From contig CAAEFF010000071.1 of assembly GCA_900755085.1 (NCBI GenBank), positions 1 to 6,859 on the forward strand: a stretch of DNA of 6,859 bases. Direction: 5' to 3'. This DNA is from an uncultured Streptococcus sp. (GTDB taxonomy: Bacteria > Bacillota > Bacilli > Lactobacillales > Streptococcaceae). Position numbers and translations under genes: made by a program. Position 1 is the first letter of the stretch, and the number at the start of each line of letters is the position of its first letter. Below are positions 1 through 6,833 of this stretch, piece after piece. Under the pieces are notes generated by a model. The model saw only the letters and a program-made list of their open reading frames with translations. It made no database searches and was not told where the DNA came from.

Positions 1-791
1 GTCAAAGCAATCACTTCTCCTGGATTTCCATTTCCTTCGCATAGTTCAGCTTCATAGACTTTTAAGCGTTGACCATTTAATAACGTATGAGCGACCGGCC
101 AAGGATTCATTCCCCGAATCTGGTTAAAGACTTGGCGATTGGTTTTTGTCCAGTCCAAAACCTCTTCTTCCGGTAAAATATTCGGTGAAAATGTGACCAA
201 ACTTGGATCTTGTGGACATGGCTTGATCTCCCCTGCCAGGTAAGCTGGCAAAGTATCTAGGAGTAAGTCACGTCCAAGGACTGCCAATTTTTCAAACAAA
301 GTTCCCACATTGTCCTCATCTAAAATTGGGAGAGAACGAGCTGCAATCATGTCTCCGGCATCCATTTCCTTGACCATTTCCATAATTGTAACCCCAGCTT
401 CTTCGTCACCATTGATCAGGGCATAGTGAATGGGAGCTCCACCTCTATATTTAGGTAATAAAGACGCGTGGACATTCACCGCAAACTGAAAGTTCTCCAA
501 CAATTTTGTCGGTAAAAATTGTCCAAAAGCAGCGGTCACAATTCCATCTGCATCCAGTGATAAGAGAGTTTCCATTTCTGGACTACCCGATAATTTCTCC
601 GGCTGAAGAACCGGTAGTTGATATTCCAAAGCTACCTGCTTCACCGGGGTCATTCGAATCTCTTTTTTGCGACCTACTTTGCGGTCTGGTTGAGTCACAA
701 CTGCCAAAATTTCATAGCGCGAATCTGCTAACAATCCCTTTAAAACCGTCGCTGAAAAATCAGGCGTTCCCATAAAAATTAATTTTGTCAT
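1..791 (-). CDS. fmt: methionyl-tRNA formyltransferase, 3' end cut by window edge
   Basis: Fmt transfers the formyl group of 10-formyltetrahydrofolate to Met-tRNAfMet in the cytoplasm, so that translation can start with fMet. The frame runs open from ATG at 791 to the left edge and gives 263 codons; the family is usually about 310, so roughly the last 45 to 50 residues are outside the window. The start reads MTKLIFMGTPDFS, the typical Rossmann-like N-terminus. The formyltransferase signature NVHASLLPKYRGGAP covers residues 106-120, with the catalytic Asn106 and His108, and the third catalytic residue Asp144 lies in MDAGDM. The beginning of the C-terminal tRNA-binding domain follows, including NQIRGMNPWP. 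The gene begins 11 nt after the priA stop. Its ribosome site AAGGA overlaps that stop codon, with 8 nt to the ATG, which suggests co-transcription and perhaps coupled translation with priA. No frameshift or missing key residue is seen. Confidence 0.96.
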   Translation of the reverse strand, partial: MTKLIFMGTPDFSATVLKGLLADSRYEILAVVTQPDRKVGRKKEIRMTPVKQVALEYQLPVLQPEKLSGSPEMETLLSLDADGIVTAAFGQFLPTKLLENFQFAVNVHASLLPKYRGGAPIHYALINGDEEAGVTIMEMVKEMDAGDMIAARSLPILDEDNVGTLFEKLAVLGRDLLLDTLPAYLAGEIKPCPQDPSLVTFSPNILPEEEVLDWTKTNRQVFNQIRGMNPWPVAHTLLNGQRLKVYEAELCEGNGNPGEVIAL

Positions 792-802
792 TTCTTTCTT
801 CC

Positions 803-3187
803 TTACATAAAACTTTGAGGTTCATTATCAATACTGACACGTAAATCTTGGTTGCCTCTTTCTTGTGTAAATTCTAAGATTTGATTCAAGACCTGTGTCA
901 TGCCTTCTTCAAAACGATATTTCACAATGATTTGATAATGATACAAATTATGTGTGCGTGCAATTGGTTTAGGTGTTGGTCCTAAGATTTGGACCTGATC
1001 AGATAAGCCAGATCGGAGAATTTCCATGACCTGATGTGACTTCTCCATCACCATTTCCTCACTCTTATGGGATAGGGTTAACCCAACTGTGAAGTAATAA
1101 GGTGTATAGCCTAACTGCCGGCGAATCTGCATTTCATAGGCAAAAAAGCCTTCATAATCTTGGTCTTTGGCAAATCGAATCGCATAATGATTGGGGTTGT
1201 AGCTCTGGATGATAACCTCTCCTTCTTTCTCTGCTCGTCCAGCCCTTCCTGCCACCTGAGTCAAGAGTTGAAAGGTTCTCTCTGAGGATCGATAATCCGG
1301 TAAATTTAAAGAAGTATCCGCATTCAAGACACCCACTAACGTCACATTTGGAAAATCCAACCCCTTCGCAATCATTTGCGTCCCTAACAAAATATCTGCT
1401 TCTCCATTCCCGAAAGCATCTAGTATCGCTGCGTGGCTCCCTTTTTTTCGGGTGGTATCCACATCCATGCGCAAAATTTTAGCCTCAGGAAAGATCTCTT
1501 GTAATTCATCATAGGCTTTTTGCGTTCCTGTTCCGTAATAACGAATGGAACGACTCTGGCAATTTGGACAGTGTCGAGGAATTGCCTTACTATAACCACA
1601 GTAATGACAATTCATCGTTTTTGTGTCCATATGGAGGGTCAAAGAGATGTCACAATTTGGACACGTATCCACTGTCCCACACTCGCGACACATGACAAAG
1701 CTGGAATAGCCACGTCGGTTCAACATCAAGACAACCTGCTCTTTTTTCTGCAAGCGATCAGAAATAGCTTCCACTAAGACAGGAGTGAAGTTTCCAGCTT
1801 CATTTTGGCCAATATAATCACGGAAATCAACGACTTTAACTTCTGGAATTTTGGCTGCCGGATTGGCCCGCTGGGTGAGACGAATTAATTCATAAACCCC
1901 TTTTGTTGCACGAGCCCGTGATTCTAGACTTGGAGTGGCAGATCCAAGAAGTAAGATTGCTTGATTGTACTGAGCCCTTAAGACTGCGACTTCCCGCGCA
2001 TGGTAGCGCGGGTTACTATCTTGTTTGTAGGAAGCCTCATGTTCCTCATCAATGATGATGGCACCTATATTCTTCAAAGGTGCAAAGATGGCTGAACGCG
2101 CTCCAACAACTACCTTGGCCTCCCCACGTTCAACTTTCCGCCATTGATCATACTTCTCACCGTTTGATAGCCCCGAGTGCAGAATGGCTACTTCCTGACC
2201 AAAACGAGAGATAAAACGATCCGTCATCTGTGGCGTCAGAGAAATCTCAGGAACCAACATAATAGCCGTTTTCCCCTTATTTAGAACTTCCTGAATAATC
2301 TGCAGATAAACTTCTGTTTTTCCACTTCCAGTCACACCTTCTAATAAAAAAGGTTTTGATATTTTCCCAAGTTTAGAAACAACTGTTTTTACAGCCTTTG
2401 ATTGTTCTGGATTTAAGACCAAAGCTCGGGTCTGTTCTTTCCCTTCATAATATGCAGCCGCCCGATTCACTTCTCGTTCTGTAATTTCTAAAACACCCTG
2501 ATCAATAAAATAAGCCACTACTTCTCGTGAAAAATCCTGATACAATCCTGCTAATGGTTGCTCCCCTTGATCTAGTAACAGGCGCTCTTTCAATGCTAGT
2601 CTTTTTTTAGCTCTCGCTGATGGTTGAAGTTCTTTTAATCCTTCCTGGTTTACGCGATACCATTTTTCTGTTTTAATTTGTTTCTTATCCTTGGCCTTGT
2701 ATTCAAGTACCAAATCTCCTTTTCTGACCAATCGCATCACTTGGGCTTGATCGGCCGCATCTAGAGAAGAAAAAGAAACTTCATTTTTTTCACCAAAAAG
2801 TTTCACTTTGAGAGTGGGCTCTAAAGAAGGTTGAGGATACAAAATCTTATCATAGCTGGAATTAAGAAGTGAGGGAAGCATGGCTTTTAAAATCGTTATT
2901 TTGTAGGAAAAGACACTTTTTCGTAATTGATCTGCCAACCAGAACTGCTCTTGATTTAAGACAGGAGTATAATCTAATACCTCTCCAATCGCCTTCAATT
3001 CCTCGCTTGTATCTGCCTCTTCTACAACGTCTACCACAATCCCTTGAATGAGGCGATTCCCTTTACCAAAGGGGACATGCACTCGCATTCCCGCCTCAAC
3101 CATATCTTCAAATTCTGATGGAATCTGATAGGAATAGGGTTTATCCGTCTGCATCAATGGAACATCTACGATGACTTTTGCTATCAC
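803..3187 (-). CDS. priA: primosomal protein N' (replication restart helicase PriA)
   Basis: PriA is a 3'-to-5' DNA helicase that recognises stalled or repaired replication forks and starts primosome assembly so that DnaB-type helicase can be reloaded. I place the start at GTG 3187, giving 794 aa. The sequence GGAGGTGA (3192-3199) lies 7 nt upstream of it, and the protein then begins VIAKVIVDVPL as in relatives; a longer frame from ATG 3211 has no good ribosome site. In the 794-aa numbering: an N-terminal fork-DNA-binding domain (about 1-105), Walker A GVTGSGKT (284-291), Walker B DEEH (380-383), GSATPS motif III (415-420), eight zinc-binding cysteines (500, 503, 509, 512, 527, 530, 540, 543) in two interleaved sites, TQMIAKGLDFP motif V (603-613) and QVAGRAGR motif VI (644-651). 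The length is normal and all key residues are present. It lies between rpoZ and fmt and probably has its own promoter just upstream (3221-3249). Confidence 0.96.
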   Translation of the reverse strand: MIAKVIVDVPLMQTDKPYSYQIPSEFEDMVEAGMRVHVPFGKGNRLIQGIVVDVVEEADTSEELKAIGEVLDYTPVLNQEQFWLADQLRKSVFSYKITILKAMLPSLLNSSYDKILYPQPSLEPTLKVKLFGEKNEVSFSSLDAADQAQVMRLVRKGDLVLEYKAKDKKQIKTEKWYRVNQEGLKELQPSARAKKRLALKERLLLDQGEQPLAGLYQDFSREVVAYFIDQGVLEITEREVNRAAAYYEGKEQTRALVLNPEQSKAVKTVVSKLGKISKPFLLEGVTGSGKTEVYLQIIQEVLNKGKTAIMLVPEISLTPQMTDRFISRFGQEVAILHSGLSNGEKYDQWRKVERGEAKVVVGARSAIFAPLKNIGAIIIDEEHEASYKQDSNPRYHAREVAVLRAQYNQAILLLGSATPSLESRARATKGVYELIRLTQRANPAAKIPEVKVVDFRDYIGQNEAGNFTPVLVEAISDRLQKKEQVVLMLNRRGYSSFVMCRECGTVDTCPNCDISLTLHMDTKTMNCHYCGYSKAIPRHCPNCQSRSIRYYGTGTQKAYDELQEIFPEAKILRMDVDTTRKKGSHAAILDAFGNGEADILLGTQMIAKGLDFPNVTLVGVLNADTSLNLPDYRSSERTFQLLTQVAGRAGRAEKEGEVIIQSYNPNHYAIRFAKDQDYEGFFAYEMQIRRQLGYTPYYFTVGLTLSHKSEEMVMEKSHQVMEILRSGLSDQVQILGPTPKPIARTHNLYHYQIIVKYRFEEGMTQVLNQILEFTQERGNQDLRVSIDNEPQSFM

Positions 3188-3191
3188 TTTT

Positions 3192-3199
3192 TCACCTCC
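3192..3199 (-). promoter_or_regulatory. priA ribosome binding site that fixes the GTG start
   Basis: The minus strand reads GGAGGTGA here, close to the full anti-Shine-Dalgarno complement, followed after 7 nt from GGAGG by GTG at 3187. The site lies inside the longer reading frame that begins at ATG 3211, so that ATG would be upstream of its own apparent ribosome site. This is the main reason for choosing the GTG. Confidence 0.85.
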
Positions 3200-3220
3200 A
3201 GCCTCTATCATATGAGCTTT

Positions 3221-3249
3221 ACTTTATCACGGAACCCTTTAAATAGCAA
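3221..3249 (-). promoter_or_regulatory. candidate sigma-A promoter for priA-fmt
   Basis: On the minus strand a -35 TTGCTA (3244-3249) and a -10 TAAAGT (3221-3226) are exactly 17 bp apart, and the -10 is preceded by TG plus one base (extended -10). Each hexamer matches consensus at 4 of 6 positions. Transcription would start near 3214, only a few bases before ATG 3211 but about 27 nt before GTG 3187, which agrees with the GTG start. The -35 shares its first two bases with the U-tract of the terminator that follows rpoZ. Its activity is an inference from sequence. Confidence 0.55.
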
Positions 3250-3278
3250 AAAATAAGATTGAGAAACCCCCAACCTTA
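3248..3278 (-). terminator. intrinsic terminator after rpoZ
   Basis: The minus strand reads TAAGGTTG, a 9-nt loop, CAATCTTA, then six T. The arms (3271-3278 and 3254-3261) form an 8-bp stem with one G-U wobble, and the left arm begins with the rpoZ stop codon itself. The stem is AT-rich, so termination may be partial and allow some read-through into priA. On the plus strand the wobble becomes an A-C mismatch, so the minus orientation is favoured. Confidence 0.65.
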
Positions 3279-3590
3279 AATTTTTTCACCATCTTCTTTT
3301 TCTTTGGCAATTTGTTCCTTAATTTTGCGCTCTTCTTCTTCTTTGCGAATCCGCTCTGCTTCAATCCGACGACGAAGCGCTTCACGTTTTGCTTCTGGAT
3401 CCGGGTGAACAACTACGTTTCCTGACTCGATTTCTTCAAGCGCTTGTAATGTTGATTTAACTGATTGGAATTCTTGAGTTGGCACTGCACCACTTTCCAA
3501 TTCGTGGGCTCGTTTTGCCTCAAGAATGACCAATGAGTATTTTGATGGTACTTTGTCAAGCAATGTATCAATAGAAGGTTTTAACATCAT
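3276..3590 (-). CDS. rpoZ: DNA-directed RNA polymerase omega subunit
   Basis: The omega subunit wraps the C-terminal part of beta' and helps assemble and stabilise RNA polymerase. The product is 104 aa, the usual streptococcal length. The N-terminal half carries the omega fold, with PSIDTLLDKVPSKYSLVILE (residues 5-24) followed by AKRAHELE (25-32) and the conserved ALEEIESGNV stretch (50-59). From about residue 67 the chain becomes a highly charged Arg/Lys/Glu helix ending KEKEDGEKI, an extension typical of Firmicutes. Two ATG codons stand in tandem; I use the first (3590), with AGG 9 nt upstream, and the second is possible. The gene begins 25 nt after the gmk stop with no clear promoter between them, so it is probably co-transcribed with gmk. 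That pairing is common and may link nucleotide supply with transcription. Its stop codon forms the first bases of a terminator stem. Confidence 0.95.
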   Translation of the reverse strand: MMLKPSIDTLLDKVPSKYSLVILEAKRAHELESGAVPTQEFQSVKSTLQALEEIESGNVVVHPDPEAKREALRRRIEAERIRKEEEERKIKEQIAKEKEDGEKI

Positions 3591-3615
3591 ATTTCTATAC
3601 CTAATTTCTAATTAT

Positions 3616-4248
3616 TTATCTCTTCACAATAGTTTGTGCTTTTGGTAACATATCCAGATAATGGCCAATGACACGGTCTACACGGAAATGCTCTGCTTCA
3701 ATCACACGTTTGACACGTTCAGCAGCAAGAGGAACCTCATCGTTCACAATGGCGTAGTCATATTCACGCATCATGGCGATTTCTTCTTTTGCTTTTTCAA
3801 TCCGTTGCGCAATAACTTCTGCACTATCTGTCCCGCGACCTACTAATCGATCTTGCAATTCATCCAAATCAGGCGGAGTTAAGAAGATAAAAACTGCATC
3901 TGGAACTTTCTTCTTTACTTGAAGAGCACCCTGAACTTCAATTTCAAGGAATACATCAATTCCTTTGTCCAATGTTTCATTCACATAGGTTAAAGGAGTC
4001 CCATAGTAATTTCCAACGTACTCAGCGTACTCCAACATTTGCCCTTGACGGATCAAATCTTCAAATTCCTCACGTGTACGGAAAAAATAATCGACACCAT
4101 CAACTTCACCTGGGCGTTGTGCACGCGTCGTCATCGATACAGAATACTGAAACTGATTGTCCGAGTTTTCAAAAATTTCTCGTCTGACCGTTCCTTTTCC
4201 AACCCCCGAAGGGCCAGAAAATACGATTAATAAGCCACGATCCGCCAT
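3616..4248 (-). CDS. gmk: guanylate kinase
   Basis: Gmk phosphorylates GMP (and dGMP) to GDP with ATP in the cytoplasm, an essential step in GTP synthesis and recycling. The 210-aa product has the normal length and domain order: P-loop GPSGVGKGT (12-20), then the GMP-binding region with Ser38, Arg42, Arg45 and Tyr54 in SMTTRAQRPGEVDGVDYFF, Glu73 and Tyr82 in the rest of the GMP site, the EIEVQGA core strand (102-108), and an LID segment around RGTDS (138-142). The ATG at 4248 is supported by AAGGAG 5 nt upstream. A well-formed promoter (4276-4304) lies just upstream, after the rny terminator, so gmk opens its own transcription unit, with rpoZ following 25 nt downstream. Nothing unusual is seen in the gene. 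Confidence 0.97.
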   Translation of the reverse strand: MADRGLLIVFSGPSGVGKGTVRREIFENSDNQFQYSVSMTTRAQRPGEVDGVDYFFRTREEFEDLIRQGQMLEYAEYVGNYYGTPLTYVNETLDKGIDVFLEIEVQGALQVKKKVPDAVFIFLTPPDLDELQDRLVGRGTDSAEVIAQRIEKAKEEIAMMREYDYAIVNDEVPLAAERVKRVIEAEHFRVDRVIGHYLDMLPKAQTIVKR

Positions 4249-4275
4249 GATTTCTCCTTCAATGTCTTTCTATCT

Positions 4276-4304
4276 AGTGTAACAAAAATCGGCCTAATTT
4301 TCAA
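4276..4304 (-). promoter_or_regulatory. sigma-A promoter for gmk-rpoZ
   Basis: The minus strand has -35 TTGAAA (4299-4304), a 17-bp spacer, and -10 TACACT (4276-4281) preceded by TGT, giving an extended -10. The predicted start near 4269 leaves a leader of about 20 nt that holds little more than the gmk ribosome site. It stands directly after the rny terminator, so gmk transcription need not depend on rny. Confidence 0.75.
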
Positions 4305-4319
4305 CTGATTTTTTCATTC

Positions 4320-4354
4320 AAAAAAGCTTGAGATACTAGATCTCAAGCTTTTTG
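4320..4354 (-). terminator. strong intrinsic terminator after rny
   Basis: The arms 4321-4334 and 4340-4353 form a perfect 14-bp stem (core AAGCTTGAGAT / ATCTCAAGCTT) around a 5-nt loop. Read on the minus strand it ends in six T. It follows the rny stop by a few bases. Because A-runs and T-runs flank both sides, the hairpin is nearly symmetric and could also act on the plus strand. Confidence 0.9.
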
Positions 4355-4355
4355 T

Positions 4356-5963
4356 TTATTTTGCGTAATCTACTGCACGCAATTCTCGAATAACGGTAAC
4401 CTTAATGTTTCCAGGATATTCAAGATTAGATTCGATCTTCTCACGAATATCATGAGCCAAGATCGTCACTTTATCATCCTTGATGGCCTCAGGGCTAACC
4501 ATAATACGGATTTCACGACCCGCTTGAAGGGCGAAACTTGTCTTAACTCCTTCAAAACTATTTGCAATTTCTTCTAGATCTTGCAAACGTTTGATGTAGC
4601 TTTCAAGTGACTCACTTCGTGCTCCAGGTCGAGCTGCACTCAAGGCATCCGCTGCAGCGACAATGACCGCGATAACACTTTCAGGTTCCACATCACCATG
4701 GTGACTGGCAATGGTATTGACAACCACTGGATGCTCCTTGTACTTACGTGCCAATTCTGTCCCAATTTCAACGTGACTTCCTTCCACTTCACGGTCAATC
4801 GCTTTACCGATATCATGCAAGAATCCTGCACGTCGTGCCAAGGTAGCATTTTCACCCAACTCGCTAGCAATAATACCAGAAAGTTTGGCAACTTCAATGG
4901 AGTGACGTAAAACGTTTTGACCATAAGAAGTACGGAATTGCAACCGTCCCATAATTTTCATCAAATCTGGGTGGAGGTTTGGCGCACCGATTTCATAGGC
5001 AGCAGCCTCACCGTATTCACGAATACGATTGTCAATTTCCTGACGGTTCTTCTCAACCAGCTCTTCGATGCGGGCTGGATGAATGCGACCATCTTTAAGA
5101 AGGCTCTCCATTGTCATGCGGGCGATTTCACGACGAATCGGATCAAACCCTGACAAGGTCACCACTTCAGGCGTATCATCAATAATCACATCGACACCTG
5201 TCAAGCTCTCAAAGGTACGAATATTACGACCTTCACGACCGATAATACGGCCCTTCATGCTATCATCTGGCAAATGAACGGTTGAGTTTGTTTGCTCAGC
5301 AACAAAATCACCTGCCATCCGTTGCATAGCTTGGACAAGAATGTCTTTTGCCATCTTATCAGAACGTTCCTTCACTTCCAACTCAGCATCACGAATGCGT
5401 GATGCAATTTCTTTTGAAAGTTGATCTTCCGTCTGATTCAAAATAATGTCACGCGCTTCTCCTTGACTTAGAGCAGCGACACGTTCCAGTTCTTCTACTT
5501 TCTTGTGTTCAAGCTCTTCCAGCTGTTGTTCACGCGTATCAATGTGTTTAGTTCTATCTGTAAGACTTTGCTCTTTGTGTTCAAGAGACTGTTCTTTGCT
5601 TGTTAAAATATCGTCTTTGCGATCAAGATTGCTAGCACGTTCTGCCAAACGGCTTTCTAATTGCTTCAATTCTTGTCGTTCTGACTTAAACTCAGCATCG
5701 ACCTCTTCACGATATTTTCTGGCTTCTTCCTTTGCCTCCAAAAGTGCTTCTTTTTTAAGTGAACTTGACTCATGCTTTGCCTCTTTTAAAATCAAGTCAG
5801 CTTCGCGTTCTGCCTGTCCACGTAAATTCGTTGCTTCTTGTTCAGCATTTAAAAGGGTGAGTTCCGCAGCTTCTTTTGAAGCTTTCATTTTAAGAGCAGT
5901 TCCCACATATCCAATGACTAAACCAATGACCGCGGCAAAAACACCTGTAATTAAAAAATTCAT
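4356..5963 (-). CDS. rny: ribonuclease Y (membrane-anchored mRNA endonuclease)
   Basis: RNase Y is the main endoribonuclease that begins mRNA decay and processing in many Firmicutes, acting at the inner face of the cell membrane. The 535-aa product shows the full architecture: one N-terminal membrane segment (about 3-25), a long charged coiled coil rich in Glu, Lys, Arg and Gln (about 27-205), a KH RNA-binding domain with GRIIGREGRNIR (238-249), and an HD phosphohydrolase domain with His354, the His383-Asp384 pair in FLHDIGKA, His421-His422 in ASHHGD, and Asp439. These are the expected metal ligands. A C-terminal domain follows from about 475. The length is normal for streptococci. The ATG at 5963 has only a modest ribosome site, GGGGT, 6 nt upstream, but the hydrophobic anchor begins immediately after it, which supports this start. 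The gene is monocistronic by sequence: its own promoter lies upstream and a strong terminator downstream. It is divergent from luxS. Confidence 0.97.
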   Translation of the reverse strand: MNFLITGVFAAVIGLVIGYVGTALKMKASKEAAELTLLNAEQEATNLRGQAEREADLILKEAKHESSSLKKEALLEAKEEARKYREEVDAEFKSERQELKQLESRLAERASNLDRKDDILTSKEQSLEHKEQSLTDRTKHIDTREQQLEELEHKKVEELERVAALSQGEARDIILNQTEDQLSKEIASRIRDAELEVKERSDKMAKDILVQAMQRMAGDFVAEQTNSTVHLPDDSMKGRIIGREGRNIRTFESLTGVDVIIDDTPEVVTLSGFDPIRREIARMTMESLLKDGRIHPARIEELVEKNRQEIDNRIREYGEAAAYEIGAPNLHPDLMKIMGRLQFRTSYGQNVLRHSIEVAKLSGIIASELGENATLARRAGFLHDIGKAIDREVEGSHVEIGTELARKYKEHPVVVNTIASHHGDVEPESVIAVIVAAADALSAARPGARSESLESYIKRLQDLEEIANSFEGVKTSFALQAGREIRIMVSPEAIKDDKVTILAHDIREKIESNLEYPGNIKVTVIRELRAVDYAK

Positions 5964-6011
5964 GCTTTTACCCCAAATCTATTTAATTAGTTGAATTAAA
6001 AATTCTTTTAC

Positions 6012-6040
6012 ATTTTACCATAAATTACTAAAATTAACAA
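6012..6040 (-). promoter_or_regulatory. sigma-A promoter for rny
   Basis: The minus strand has -35 TTGTTA (6035-6040), a 17-bp spacer, and -10 TAAAAT (6012-6017) preceded by TGG, an extended -10. The start is predicted near 6005, giving an AT-rich leader of about 40 nt before the rny ATG. Confidence 0.75.
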
Positions 6041-6142
6041 TCTAAAAAAACAGGAAAAACCTTTTATATTTTTGCTTAACCCTTGTTCTTTTATCCACGT
6101 TTCTTTCATGGAACATCTGTGAGAAATTCATCTATTTCCACT

Positions 6143-6171
6143 TTGTTGAATCTGCTTTTTTATGCTATAAT
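6143..6171 (+). promoter_or_regulatory. sigma-A promoter for luxS
   Basis: A perfect -10 TATAAT (6166-6171) is preceded by TGC (extended -10). At 17 bp upstream the -35 is TTGTTG (6143-6148), which matches only the TTG half of the consensus, so the extended -10 probably carries much of the strength. The predicted start near 6178 leaves a leader of about 20 nt, too short to hold a riboswitch. Confidence 0.75.
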
Positions 6172-6197
6172 CAAGAAAAACAAAGAAGGATTTGAGT

Positions 6198-6680
6198 ATG
6201 ACAAAAGAAGTAATTGTTGAAAGTTTTGAATTGGACCATACAGCTGTGAAGGCCCCTTATGTTCGCTTGATTGGTGAGGAAACTGGACCCAAAGGAGATA
6301 TCATCTCTAACTTTGATATTCGCCTGGTGCAGCCGAATGAAAATGCGATTCCAACGGCAGGGCTCCACACCATCGAGCATCTTCTTGCGATGCTCATTCG
6401 CAAACGCATAGATGGTATGATTGACTGTTCCCCATTTGGATGTCGCACCGGTTTTCATATGATCATGTGGGGACAGCATTCAAGTACGGAAATTGCTAAA
6501 GTGATTAAAGAATCTTTAGAAGAAATTGCATCTGTCAGCACTTGGGAGGATGTCCCAGGCACAACCATTGAGTCTTGTGGAAATTACAAGGATCACAGTC
6601 TCTTCTCAGCCAAAGAATGGTGTCGCCTGATTCTAGATCAAGGAATTTCGGACGATCCATTTGAACGTCATGTTGTTTAA
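6198..6680 (+). CDS. luxS: S-ribosylhomocysteine lyase (AI-2 synthase)
   Basis: LuxS cleaves S-ribosylhomocysteine to homocysteine and DPD, the precursor of the AI-2 signal, in the cytoplasm. It recycles the by-product of SAM-dependent methylation after the Pfs nucleosidase step. The product is 160 aa, the usual streptococcal length. Visible landmarks are ESFELDHT (8-15), the metal-binding HTIEH (57-61) with His57, His61 and the general base Glu60, the catalytic Cys82 in SPFGCRTGF, and the third metal ligand Cys127 in TTIESCGNYKDH. I start at ATG 6198, which has AAGGA 7 nt upstream. An in-frame TTG at 6192 would give two extra residues but lies one base from that ribosome site. It is transcribed away from rny with its own promoter. 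No methionine-cycle gene is adjacent, so it appears monocistronic. No classical terminator on its own strand is complete within the window. Confidence 0.97.
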   Translation: MTKEVIVESFELDHTAVKAPYVRLIGEETGPKGDIISNFDIRLVQPNENAIPTAGLHTIEHLLAMLIRKRIDGMIDCSPFGCRTGFHMIMWGQHSSTEIAKVIKESLEEIASVSTWEDVPGTTIESCGNYKDHSLFSAKEWCRLILDQGISDDPFERHVV

Positions 6681-6684
6681 GACT

Positions 6685-6710
6685 AAAAAAAGATGAACCT
6701 GTGGTTCATC
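6685..6710 (-). terminator. intrinsic terminator facing leftward, downstream of luxS
   Basis: GATGAACC (6692-6699) and GGTTCATC (6703-6710) form a perfect 8-bp stem around a 3-nt loop. Read on the minus strand the stem is followed by seven T (6685-6691). Read on the plus strand it is followed by CTAGAATG with no U-tract. By the usual rule it therefore ends transcripts arriving from the right, converging on luxS. It may still stabilise the luxS 3' end as a plain hairpin. Confidence 0.65.
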
Positions 6711-6833
6711 CTAGAATGTAGACAAACTACTTTAAAGTAAAATAAGTTAAGCGATTTTGCAAAAAAAATAAAAATGAGTTCCAATTTTTAAATCGATTCA
6801 AGAAAATACCGAAACTTTCCGCTGTGAGAAAAG
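6711..6833. other. AT-rich gap with no recognisable gene
   Basis: This 123-bp stretch lies between two hairpins and is strongly AT-rich, with an A8 run near 6770. I see no reading frame with a start and ribosome site on either strand, no tRNA-like structure and no recognised streptococcal repeat. It could be 3' untranslated sequence or a remnant of a decayed element. Confidence 0.5.

Noticed and set aside
506..775. 89-codon plus-strand frame opposite fmt
   Set aside because: It is a shadow of the fmt coding strand, where the formyltransferase signature is intact; its product has no recognisable features.
3207..3212. TATGAT on the minus strand as a priA -10 box
   Set aside because: There is no usable -35 at 16 to 18 bp, and the transcript would begin at the ribosome site. 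The TTGCTA/TAAAGT pair just upstream is better.
5503..5994. 163-codon plus-strand frame opposite the rny coiled coil
   Set aside because: Its Ser/Arg-rich, low-complexity product is what the complement of Glu/Lys-rich codons gives. The rny domains explain this DNA fully, and no ribosome site was noted.
6099..6126. Short imperfect inverted repeat (TTTCT ... AGAAA) between rny and luxS as an operator
   Set aside because: The arms are only 5 bp with a long spacer in AT-rich DNA, which is expected by chance; no known streptococcal operator was recognised.
6192..6197. TTG at 6192 as the luxS start
   Set aside because: It lies one base from the ribosome site, whereas ATG 6198 is at ideal spacing and gives the usual 160-aa protein.
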